From contig SAUG01000040.1 in assembly GCA_011316305.1 (NCBI GenBank), forward strand, positions 372,001-436,000: 64,000 bases of DNA, read 5' to 3'. The translations under genes and the position numbers were made by a program. This document shows positions 28,654 to 38,568 of this stretch, in pieces; position 1 is the stretch's first letter; each line of letters starts with the position of its first letter. Under the pieces are notes generated by a model. That model did no database searches and was not told the DNA's origin. It saw nothing but the letters and a program-made list of their open reading frames with translations. The stretch is from Rusavskia elegans. Lineage: Eukaryota > Ascomycota > Lecanoromycetes > Teloschistales > Teloschistaceae.

Positions 28654-30687
28654 TCAAGTACTCATCCTCCTCCAAATCCCCACCACCGCCGCCGCAACCA
28701 CACAAACGGCACCCGCAGCAACCCAATACGCCATCAAACCATCCCCATCCCCTTCCTCCTCCCCCTCCCCCTTCGGATACGCACTCCCCGGATTCAATCC
28801 CACCTCCGCAACCTGCACAAACAGCTCCGAGATACTCCCCCACGCCACACTCACGTGTAACGGTTTCTGCACCCCCAACTTGGCCGCATACTCCTCGGGC
28901 TGGGTCTCGCAGTCCTGCCTCACGCGATCGCGATCCGCTTTCGTGGCCACGAATAATAACGGTAGATCATCCAGATGATGCGCATACTTCTTCCTCAAGG
29001 CCACGATATAGGCGAAACTGTTCGCGTCGCTGGAATCGTAGGTGTAGAGCAGGATGTCGCATTGGGCTAGTTTTGCGGCGTTGTCGAGGATGGAGGGTTC
29101 GTGGTCGCCGAGTTCGGAGAGGATGAGCGTGACTTGTTTGCCGCCGGGCAGCTCGACGGTGTTGACGGCGTTGCGGGGTTGGAGGCTTGGGGAGTAGGTT
29201 TGTGAGGGTTGGGAGGGGCGCGAGAGGAAGGTGGAGAGGAGGGCGGATTTACCGCTGTTGGGGGCACCGAGGATGAAGGCTTGGAGGACGGTTCGAGAAA
29301 CCGGGGGAGCGCGGCGGCGACGAGGACGGGAGGGTCGTTTGCGGGGTTTTGTTATGGTGAGGGCTTTGAGGGTCGAGGTGTTCGAGGAGGGGGTTGATGG
29401 GAATGAGTCAAAGCCTAGGTAGGCGAGATAGGCGAGAGTTGTGCGGTACGAGGTGAAGGTTGTCATGCTCCATTGGGCTAGCCAGCCTTGTAGTGTTATA
29501 TAGTCAGCGTCGTTGCGGACGGTACATGACGGGAAATCATTTCCTTGCCACTGCGGAGGGAGACCGGGTGTTGGGGCGAAAAGTGCAGAGAGCTCGGATG
29601 GAGAGAGGCCGCCGTCGTTGTCTTTGTCATGTAAGAGGAACAGGTCGACGAAGAATCGGTACCCAGCAGGAGAGAGCTCGGCCGACGAGTTTGCAGGAAT
29701 TTCAAACTTGGGGCTGAGAAAACTAGACTGTAGCGAAAGACTATCGGTGTAGTGGAAGGTACGCAGAATAAGCCAAATGGTTTCGTGGCGGCCTTTCTCG
29801 GCGAAAAGCTTGTTCAGCAGGACGAAGCCCGATTGGGTGATACCCTTATCGGTCACCGAATCTGGGAGCTGCCTCTGGATGGAAGACTTGATGTTCGATA
29901 GGTCAAGATCACTGAGGGGTCTCCCGAAGCACTTGATCTGAAAATCGTGTATTTCTTTATCGCTGAGGTATCCATCTTGATCTCGATCGCATAGATAGAA
30001 GATACGCTGTAACGCGGAGACGCATGCCGGTTTCAGAGAAGAATCTTTAGAGTCAAACAGAGGCGCGATTGGATCTGTGACGGCTTTCTGGCACAAGAAG
30101 AAGACTTCGTTGATGTTATGATGCTCTCGAGCGCTCGTTCGGATACAAGAATCGATCTCTTTGAACTCCGACATGAGCGGAAGCATCTCATCTTCGACGA
30201 CTTGATCGGTTGACGTGTTGCTGGTCTGGTCCGACTTGTTGGCACATAGCACTACGGGTACGTTCACACCCAGAGATCTGAAATGAGGCAACCAGAAGAG
30301 CGCCACTCGCTCATAGCTATAATGGTCTGAGTAGACGAGCAGGATGACATTTGACTTTTTGATCTCCTTGTTGAGAGTGGTACGCTCGTGCGGAAGGGCA
30401 GAAGTATCGACAATAGTCGTGGTGACGTTGTCTGGTGTTCCGATGGACGGTGGTATTGTGATGTGCGGGAGGGTTGGCTGTATTTTGGTTGTTACAAAGA
30501 TATCTTTGACTAGGGAGCTACAATGCAGAGCCTTTTAGCTGGCTGAAGTATCGGAATACAGATAGAGGAACGTTACGTTATCAAGCTCGACTTCCCAGCT
30601 CCTTCATCGCCGCAAACACATATGCGAACTGTAGGCGAATTATGGCATGACAAGTCGTAATATGAGGGCAATCTTACCCGTCGCCAT
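28654..30687 (-). CDS. gem1: Gem1/Miro mitochondrial Rho GTPase (641 aa)
   Basis: Outer-membrane GTPase controlling mitochondrial shape and, in yeast, ER-mitochondria contacts. Three exons: 30687-30678 (10 nt), 30628-30577 and 30517-28654, total 1926 nt. Domain order is standard. GTPase 1 has P-loop [10 protein letters not shown] (split by splicing). EF-hand 1 is [12 protein letters not shown] and EF-hand 2 is [12 protein letters not shown]. GTPase 2 has P-loop [11 protein letters not shown]. The C-terminal tail anchor is about [20 protein letters not shown], followed by basic RRMST. Second-GTPase guanine specificity is suggested by ATKADRDR. The tiny first coding exon (ATG GCG ACG G) is supported by phase and by the invariant [11 protein letters not shown] start. 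Nothing is missing. Confidence 0.94.
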
Positions 30688-31109
30688 AGCTATGACATAC
30701 TACTCATCTGTTGTAAAGCACACTGAAACAAGAAGTCAACTCTTCTGATTCGAAAAGAATAATCATGCCTAGAGTACCACCAGGTTGGTAAGCTCGAACG
30801 CTACAACTGATCTGCATGGGCTAGTATGAAGATCCCTGCAGGCCATGTGCGGCCACAGCGGGAGCTGCCGAGACCCACTTCAAACGTTAAACTCAAACGG
30901 TCAACCGAGAATCCACAATCGAGGTACACCTGTCGTTATTCCTTGGCCTGGTTGGCTAAATCAGGCCCCAAGGATGGATCCAGGGGTTTTGCTTTGCTCG
31001 TCATATCCATGTCGTCAACAAGCCCGGTGTGAGGTGACTGAGGTCCCCCTGAAACTCTCTCCGAGTCCATGAGATTCCTGCAGCCACTGATCAGCGACTT
31101 GCAGCCACA
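30688..31109. other. divergent promoter region, GEM1 and creC
   Basis: About 420 bp between two divergently transcribed genes. No clear TATA element or ORF of note. It must contain both 5' leaders. Confidence 0.5.
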
Positions 31110-33298
31110 ATGTTGTAAGTTGCGCCGGCTCAGTACGTACTCCCCTCAACTGATCGTGTACATGTAGTGTCCCTCCTCCTCAACCACGGCCACCGCAGAA
31201 TGTCTCCTTTCCTGGCGGCATGAACCCGATCCTACTTGACACCTCCAACACTGTTGGCCATCCTGCAGGCCCAGAGTATCAGCTCGCTGTTGGCGAAGGC
31301 ATCTATTATCTTCAGGATGACCTTCACCTCGCGACTCCTCCTCCACATCCCTCAGAACACCATACCGCCAACCCGAACCCTCTGGCTACCGCACCCCGGC
31401 CTCCTACCACGGGCGTCAAGCTCTCCCTCTCGTGTGTGAACCCTCGGAAACCGCCGCCCTTGTACAACATTGCAACCTCGGGGAGTACGAGATCCAACCT
31501 TGCGACTTCTACCATCAAAGAAAGCGAGAAGGAGTCAAGAAGCTCACATGAGACAAGCAGCGACGGTCTTACTGCCCATCTGGTCAATGCCTCCGCTGTG
31601 AAGACTCCTGTCTTTGGCGAGGACAACGCTCTATTGACCCCCGCTATTGGCAAAGACAGCGCGAAGCGCAAGAAGCCTAAGACCAGCATCATCAAGAGTA
31701 ACTCCTCCTTCATATCGAGAGTCATGCCGCACGAAGCCATGACGAAACGCATACAAGAACAAACCACTGACGGGCTCTTCGTCTTCGCCAACATCAACCG
31801 AGCTTTCCAGTGGCTGGACTTATCTCCCAATAATGAATCCAAAGTACATCCCTCCTTCTCTGTGCAATCAGATGCGTATCACTGATCACGTCTAGGCGCA
31901 ACATGTCATCAAAATCCTTTTCACCAAGGCGCATATGCTCTGTCATGACATCAACTCATTCACAAAGGGACCCAATCATCTTGATATCATCATGGGGGCT
32001 TCGACTGCCGATATCATGTGGTTCGAAGCGTTTTCGCAGAAATACGCACGCATCAACAAGAATGCACGTCATAGAATACCCTCTGCTTGCTGCATTCAAT
32101 TAATAACAAGCTCTAGGCGGTCATCAACCCTACGCCAATCTATCAGATCAAATGGCTACCGGGATCCGAGAACCTCTTTCTGGCCGCGCACATGGACGGA
32201 ACACTGATAGTATACGATAAGGAACGGGACGACGCTGCCTTTGTGGCCGAAGAAAGCCCTCCCCTCGTCAGCCATTCGAAAGGCTCGGAGAAGGATCACA
32301 GACCGCTTCTTGTAAAAAAATCTGTCAACTCGCGGAACCAAAAATCGAACCCGGTGGCTTCATGGAAGATTTCGAACCATCGAATCAACGACTTTGCATT
32401 CTCCCCGGATAGTCGACATCTGGCTGTCGTCACAGAAGATGGCTTTCTACACATAATAGACTACCTGAACGAACAGTGCGTTGTTTTCTCTCCATCATCT
32501 AGAAGCTATCTCATCATCTCCACTAATCCGAACAACAGACTCACAGACATCTACCCCAGCTACTACGGCGCCTTCCTCTGCGTCTGCTGGTCCCCGGACG
32601 GCAAATACATCCTAACCGGCGGGCAGGACGACCTAGTATCCATCTGGTCTCTAACCGAACGCCGCCTCGTCGCCCGATGTCCAGGACACCACTCCTGGGT
32701 CAGCGGCGTCGCATTCGACCCCTGGAGATGCGACGACCGGAATTACCGCTTCGGCAGCGTCGGCGAAGATCGAAGGCTATTACTCTGGGACTTCAATGCC
32801 GCGATGCTGCATCGACCAAAAGCAGTAAGGTTTTCTCCCCGACGTGGCTGTTCGCTGATTTTTTTTTTCTTTCTTTTTTTTGGGTGTCGGACGCTGACGA
32901 CCGATGGGGATAGTTATCGGTGCGGCAAAGAGGTAGTATTTCTTCGCATGCGCCTCTGGTGAGGCACCGGACCGAAAGTCAGGCCACGACGAGATTTCGA
33001 TCGAATTCGAATTTAACGACGGCGGATAGTGTGGATGGGGAAGGTATGGTTGTGCACCCGGTTGAGTCGAGGACGCGGACCGCGGAGCTTCCTCCTGTCA
33101 TGGTGAGAAACCTCAACACTGTGCTGGTTGAAACTGCTGCTGACGGGTGTCTAGTCCAAGATCATCGATGAGGATCCTATGAGCTGGCTCGGGTTCGAAG
33201 AAGATTACATTATAACGGCATGTGCGCATGGTCATATCCGGCTCTGGAGCCGGCCGCAAGAAGGGACGAATTCGAGCCAGGTCGATTTGCGTTCATGA
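31110..33298 (+). CDS. creC: CreC-like WD40 protein of carbon catabolite repression (608 aa)
   Basis: In Aspergillus CreC stabilises the deubiquitinase CreB; the animal counterpart is WDR20 with USP12/46. Seven exons: 31110-31114, 31168-31843, 31896-32063, 32117-32475, 32539-32824, 32914-33102 and 33155-33298, total 1827 nt. The first exon is only 5 nt and gives MF before a Pro-rich stretch ([10 protein letters not shown]), matching known CreC starts. WD-repeat wording includes [53 protein letters not shown] and [17 protein letters not shown]. The intron 32064-32116 must be GC-AG (donor GCACGT): no GT donor keeps the frame needed for NKN joined to AVINPTP. The intron 32825-32913 carries a long T-rich tract. 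It ends tail to tail with the arrestin gene. Confidence 0.9.
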
Positions 33299-33688
33299 GT
33301 GAAGATGATCTGTATGGTTTATGATTGGACATCCATTGAATATACCCAAGATATGGAATTTCCACGGTAATCTTTGGATTACTTGGAGCGCATTAGTCCA
33401 CACAATCTTCTGCTAGCAATTTCATTGATTCTCACTAATGGCCTGCCGTTGTTGGCTATGACAAGTTTCCCAATTCCATCCAGCATAGCGGCAATTTACG
33501 GCAGCCAGTCGTGTTTTTCGCTGATACAGAAGTTCTGGGTAAGGATAAACACTGATTGCTCACAGGGCTTGATCTCGTCTCGTCTTAGACCATCAATATA
33601 CTGTGTATGATCCAAAATAGAAGCTTGCTGCTTCCGTATTCATACGGCGGCTTTCAAGAACCGAATGGAAACGGATCCTTCAGGATGG
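33299..33688. other. intergenic: convergent 3' ends of creC and arrestin gene
   Basis: No gene. Only 390 bp separate the two stop codons, so the 3'UTRs may overlap. Confidence 0.5.
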
Positions 33689-35413
33689 CTAGCGATCGAA
33701 TGGTTGATAGATAGGAGGCACCTCGTTGATCGGTGTCTGATGTTGTGATTGCAAAGCCGTCGAATAACTTGGAACTTTGTTCATCTGTTCCGGACTGTAT
33801 TCAAAGTGTTGTGGGCTATAATGATCTATTCCATCATCCGATACTTGCCGCGACAAGGTTGCGGATGGATTTTCGCTGGAATTTGAGTTTGGTGGATAGG
33901 ACGAAGTCATATCAGCGCCCGTTGCGTTGTCGAGGTTGTTCAGACGGCTTTGCAGCGCGATGGGGGTGAAGCTCGCAGTAGTGCTCGCAGAAGCAAGGGC
34001 AGCTAAATTATCCGCTGATGCCCTTCGGCTTTGTGAATTAAAGGGAGTGCTGAAGCCGCTCAGAGTCCCTGCGGGCGTCACGTAGCCAGCTGGATCCAAG
34101 TCACTGTACAATACGTCGGATCGATGTTGGCCGTACTGGGGAGGTGCTCCCACAGCAAAGGCAACAGGGTCCACCCCACCAAGATGGTTCGTCGAGATTG
34201 TGTTATCCTCGTCCATTAGTAAAGTAGGTGAAATGTAAATTTGCAAAGGAAGGCTCGCCGTCAGCTTGAATTGAGGTCAGTGATACCCCCGTGTGTGCCA
34301 TTTGGAAAAGCAAACCTTAGACACGTGCTCATCAGGATTAATCAGGTTCACAGCGAAATTGAGGCTGTGTTTCGTTCGAATACCCATGGTGTCGACAGTT
34401 TGTAGACATTGTCTAAGACTCTTAGGAAGGGTGAGACGTCTTGAGAACACCCATGCGTCATGACCATCGACCAGCTCGGTTTCCTGGTCCTGTGGAAAGT
34501 CAAACTTGTCTTCGGCGACTGGTCGAGTGATTGTGCCCTTTTTCCTCTCTGGATATTTGGGGTCTATCCATATATCCTGCGTCTCGACGAGGGATGTATT
34601 TACTTCACCAATCTTGAGACCTTTAAGTAAGGACGCAATTCTGAAGTTGACGTCGACCGTTGTACCGAATATGACACCTTTGGTAGGGGTGCTAAGTGTA
34701 TAGTCGATCTTGTCATGCCACGTATTGTCGACACGCTGTACCAGTTAACATGACTCGTTACCAACAACATGTAAAAGCATGCATACCATCTCGTGAAACA
34801 ATTCCAAAGCAGCGGTATCCAGAGTACGCACCACTCGGATGTGTTTCCTCGTGATGATGTTCTGCGCCAGGATGCCGCGATCGATGGTCGCTTTCATACG
34901 GTAGACGATCCAGCTGCCGTCAAGACCTTCGACGCTTTCTGGTGTGTTGCCGGGTATGACATAATCAAAAGGCCATTCATAATTGTCGGCAGCTAGGGTT
35001 CCGCCGCGGCTCAAGCCCGGGGGTTCGAAGGACCAATACTTCCGCAAGAATTGATCATCCTTTTTCTGCCCTCCACAACTATATGAATCGTCAACATGGA
35101 GCCGAATTGCATGGTCCAGGGCTATGCTCACCCCACCCTCCGCTCGCCTGTGAAGCGCAAGCGGACGTTCTGCACTTTCAGCGGCTCTGCTAGACATAAC
35201 ACGAGCGTCCCTTTCAACAATACACTGGAGGCTTCTTCTTCGTTGCCACGCAGGACAAGTGTACTCTGGTCCAGACTAAAGGGAGGCAGGTGTCAGCGAC
35301 AACGTTGAAGGACTCGGTCTGCGTGAACGGGCAGTGAAGGGGTCGCCTGACCGGATGTTGAAGTACTTCACGCTGTTCGCGGTGTTTCCGGTTCCGAATA
35401 ACCTGGACGCCAT
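33689..35413 (-). CDS. arrestin-domain adaptor with two PPxY motifs, CreD/ART-like (497 aa)
   Basis: Alpha-arrestin that would recruit a Nedd4-type ligase (HulA/Rsp5) to membrane transporters. Five exons: 35413-35352, 35275-35132, 35078-34787, 34735-34316 and 34264-33689, total 1494 nt. The arrestin-N fold begins NSVKYFNIRLDQSTLVLRG and contains NYEWPFDYVIPGNTPESVEG. Arrestin-C contains GVIFGTTVDVNFRI and LTLPKSLRQCLQTVDTMGI. The Ser-rich tail has PPQY (about 347-350) and PPIY (about 489-492), the WW-binding motifs of ligase adaptors. Aspergillus CreD is about 600 residues, so this is shorter; it may be CreD or another ART paralogue. Convergence with creC, another catabolite-repression gene, favours CreD but does not prove it. 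Confidence 0.82.
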
Positions 35414-36351
35414 CGACAAAGCCGAAGAGATTCAGAGGAGGGAATGTGGCCGGAGCCAGAAGCTATGAGGAAGAAGCTACAAGACATCAGGACGAGTGGC
35501 AAGCACGATGATTAATGCAGTGGATTGGAGTATCCAGCAGTGGTTCTTGCCTTCCATCCAAATCCTCGTGATATGTACCCGACCCTATCGGTATGTCTTG
35601 GCAGTCGCACTAGAGTATTTTAAGCTGCAGGTACCGTGGGATCGCCGCGTGCAAACTGCAAAGAACTTGGTTTTCTGCCAGTCTCGCGGAAGCTTGATAG
35701 GAATTCAGTGAGTAAGTCCTAAAGAAACGCTACAGTCAAAACAATACATCGACGTCCAAGGGAAATCTAGGCTGGTGAAAGCGTCCGTTTTCGGTGGTTG
35801 GTTGGCATCCGCTCTGTCTCGAAAGTGCGCTCATCACACTCTGAGCAGTGGACTTCCAACCACTAGCAATGTCGTTTGCCATATAGCTCGTCACGAATGC
35901 TTTGGCAATGGCAGGCGACAGATGGAAGTGAAAGCAAACATGCTCATCTTGTCACTCTCTTCGCTTTACTCCGATGCCTCGAAGAAGACCGAGTTGGACT
36001 TCGAACAGAATAGCAGTTGACAGTCAGACCGATTGCGTATGAAACATTAGCTCTTGAAGGAGCAATGGAGCAGTCTAACATACGGTATACAGTATACGGT
36101 ATACCATTGCATGGCATGGCCGCCGCGTTACGGAGTAAAAGTCAATTCGATCGTTTCGTCTCAAGTCCCGCACGTTGACGTCAACCCGTTGCAAATTTCT
36201 CCTCACCATCATCAAGACGTCAACTACTCATGATTGAGATCACCCGAATCGCCCACCTTGCTTGATGTCTTTGCTTTGTTGTATAGTCCTCCCTTTGAAT
36301 TGATAATCTGAACTTGTGCACCAAGTTAACCTACCATCAACTGATGCGATC
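35414..36351. other. divergent promoter region, arrestin and Slm1-like genes
   Basis: No supported gene in about 940 bp; short frames at 35496-35711 and 35775-36020 lack motifs. Three tandem seven-base units ending GTATAC lie at 36084-36104. Confidence 0.45.
36084..36104. repeat. three tandem RGTATAC heptamers
   Basis: Units GGTATAC, AGTATAC and GGTATAC follow directly. GTATAC is itself palindromic. They lie about 250 bp upstream of the Slm1-like start and could be a regulatory site; this is inference. Confidence 0.6.
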
Positions 36352-37962
36352 ATGGCAACTCATCAACAGAATCTCCCTACAAGAGGTACAGGAAGCACCA
36401 TGGGCGACGATGATGCAATCCCTGACATCGACCCCACCAACACATCTGGACTGTTGCAGGAGCGTCTCCAGGCATACAAGCATGCATGCCGCTATCTAGA
36501 AGCTTATATTGCTGCCACCGAGAAGGTCCAGAAGGCACATGCCAAAGAGTATGAAAAAGTCTTGAAGGTACTGCTGAATGCTTGAACATCTCTGCTCAGG
36601 CTAATTGGATGCAGACAGTATCCGATCCGCTGAAAGAGGGCCATCACTTCGACCAAAGCCTGGGAGGTATTGCCGGTCTTTTCGAGAACATCCGCTCCAA
36701 CACCCAAGTATGTTGAAAATACCTCAATGAATAAAGTCTGTCTAACACACTCGAAGGGCATTGCCAATTCTCACCTGGAGGCTGAGAAAACAATCAAAGG
36801 CTCGGTCTTACCAATCTTGGAGCGGCTCCACGCTGAGATCAAGAACAAATCCAAAGAGCTTGAGAAAGGAGCAGTCAAAGGATCCAAAGAGGTTGACAAA
36901 GCCAGGAATGTCACGCAGAAATATATTGAGCTCCTAGGTCAGCATACAGCGGCCTTTTCTTCATCCGGTGGAAAAGTGGATCCATCGACCGACCCGTATG
37001 TGCTTCAACGCGGGGTGAACCACCGTTTGCACAAGCAAGTCCTCGAAGAGAACAATAATCGCCACGACCTGATCGAGATTCAGAATTCCTTTGCGGCATT
37101 TGAGGCCCATGTCATCCAGATTTTCCAGCAGGCTTTGCAGACATTCCTCCAGTGTGTGGGCGGCCAACTTGAACGCCAGAAGGCCATGTACTCGGACATT
37201 GTCTCGAATGCGCAGAAGATTCCTTTGGACTTCGAGTTCAAGGGCTTCGTGCACCGAAACAATCAACTGCTTGTTGACCCTTCGGCACCAAAGCGGGATA
37301 TTTCCCACATCTCTTTCCCGAACCAGAACCATCCCTCCACACAGCCTCTCATCGCGGGAACACTCGAACGGAAATCTCGGGCGTTGGGAGGCTTGAAGGG
37401 ATACAGCACCAACTATTACGTGGTGACCCGAAGCAAATTCCTGCATGAATTCAAAGACGATGACGACGTCCGCAAAGATCCTACCCCTGAATTCTCATTA
37501 TACTTACCTGATTGTACTATCGGCGCGGTGAGTGGTGACAAATTCAACGTCAAGGGCAAAGACGCCTCCAAGGGCAAAGTTGGCGGCGCCTTCGCCATGA
37601 GCCATGAGTTGACATTTAAAGCGCATAGCCCGGCTGATGCAGAGAGATGGTACAATGTCATCAAGGAAGCTGCAGGAGATTCCGCGACATATTCCAACGA
37701 GCCGATGTCACCCACCAGCCCAGTCGAATCCCGGAACGTATCAGGCCAGCAGCAGCCACCCCAATATCAGGAGAAGGGCGTGGCACCTGTGCAGACTCAG
37801 GGATTGCCCCAGGGCCAAGGAGATTCCAGTGGACGGCCGATGAGCGCGGGAGCCCAAACACAGCAACCCTACAACACGCCGGTTAGTGGCGGAGGAGGGC
37901 AGAGCGCCGGCGTCGGATCCACGCCGACTTCTGGTGTGGAGCGAAAGCCGGGTCAGTACTAA
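36352..37962 (+). CDS. Slm1/Slm2-like PH and BAR-type protein (504 aa)
   Basis: In yeast Slm1/2 bind PI(4,5)P2 at eisosome-like membrane sites and deliver substrates to TORC2. Exons 36352-36567, 36615-36707 and 36757-37962 total 1515 nt; the introns are phase 0. The N-terminal half is an alpha-helical F-BAR-like region (from GLLQERLQAYKHACRYLEAY through about residue 275). A PH domain follows (about 290-400): LIAGTLERKSRALGGLKGYS then NYYVVTRSKFLHEF, ending ADAERWYNVIKEAAG with the conserved Trp. The last 90 residues are Gln/Pro/Gly-rich. A calcineurin-docking motif of the yeast protein was not recognised. ATG 36352 was chosen; an in-frame ATG 16 codons later is also possible. Confidence 0.85.
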
Positions 37963-38568
37963 AAATTGTAGAGTGTTCCGATGGAGGACCTGGAATTGAG
38001 TACTGTAGCTCGATGATCTGTCGTCTTCCCACCTCGTTTTCATCCTGTAGCAAGGCAGCGTCCAACCGTAATGAATGATGACATGCGGTTAATAGGATGA
38101 TATTGCTGGATGAGTGTTCTGATACGATAGGGACATGGGATACCTCCTAGACGACTGGCATGGTGATCAGTAGCGTGTAGAGTAAAACGTGCATGGTGGC
38201 TGACGGCGGCTCTTGAGAATTTGCCTGCAACTCGTCCCGCTCTTTGGTGGGCGGCGCCCATCTCCCATTGGACATCTCGCTCCTCTCTTCTAGATCAATA
38301 GGAGCTCTGCTTCCCAACGCCTATTCATTGTAAGAGCATCTCCTTACTCTGCTCTCTGCCTCGACCACGTCACTCTTGAGACTTGACTGATCGTCGTGAT
38401 ATTAAAAGCCAGCGGATGCGCTTCCGCTGCCGAGGTACAGTATTACCTTAATTGGTATCAAACACGGGCCACTATGATGATGGCAGGGGTCCGTCACCTT
38501 ATGTCGCAGTCTTCGTGAGGAGCCTCTGGGTCAGGATCCACTGTGTTGTTTGCATATCCGAGGTCAAT
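37963..38568. other. intergenic: Slm1-like 3' end and ZDS1 promoter
   Basis: Nothing recognised. The ZDS1 transcript probably starts in its right half. Confidence 0.45.

Noticed and set aside
32476..32538. Extra 21-residue insertion in the CreC WD40 region
   Set aside because: It is a 63-nt intron without stop codons; GTGCGT and ACAG flank it and removal restores the conserved [13 protein letters not shown].
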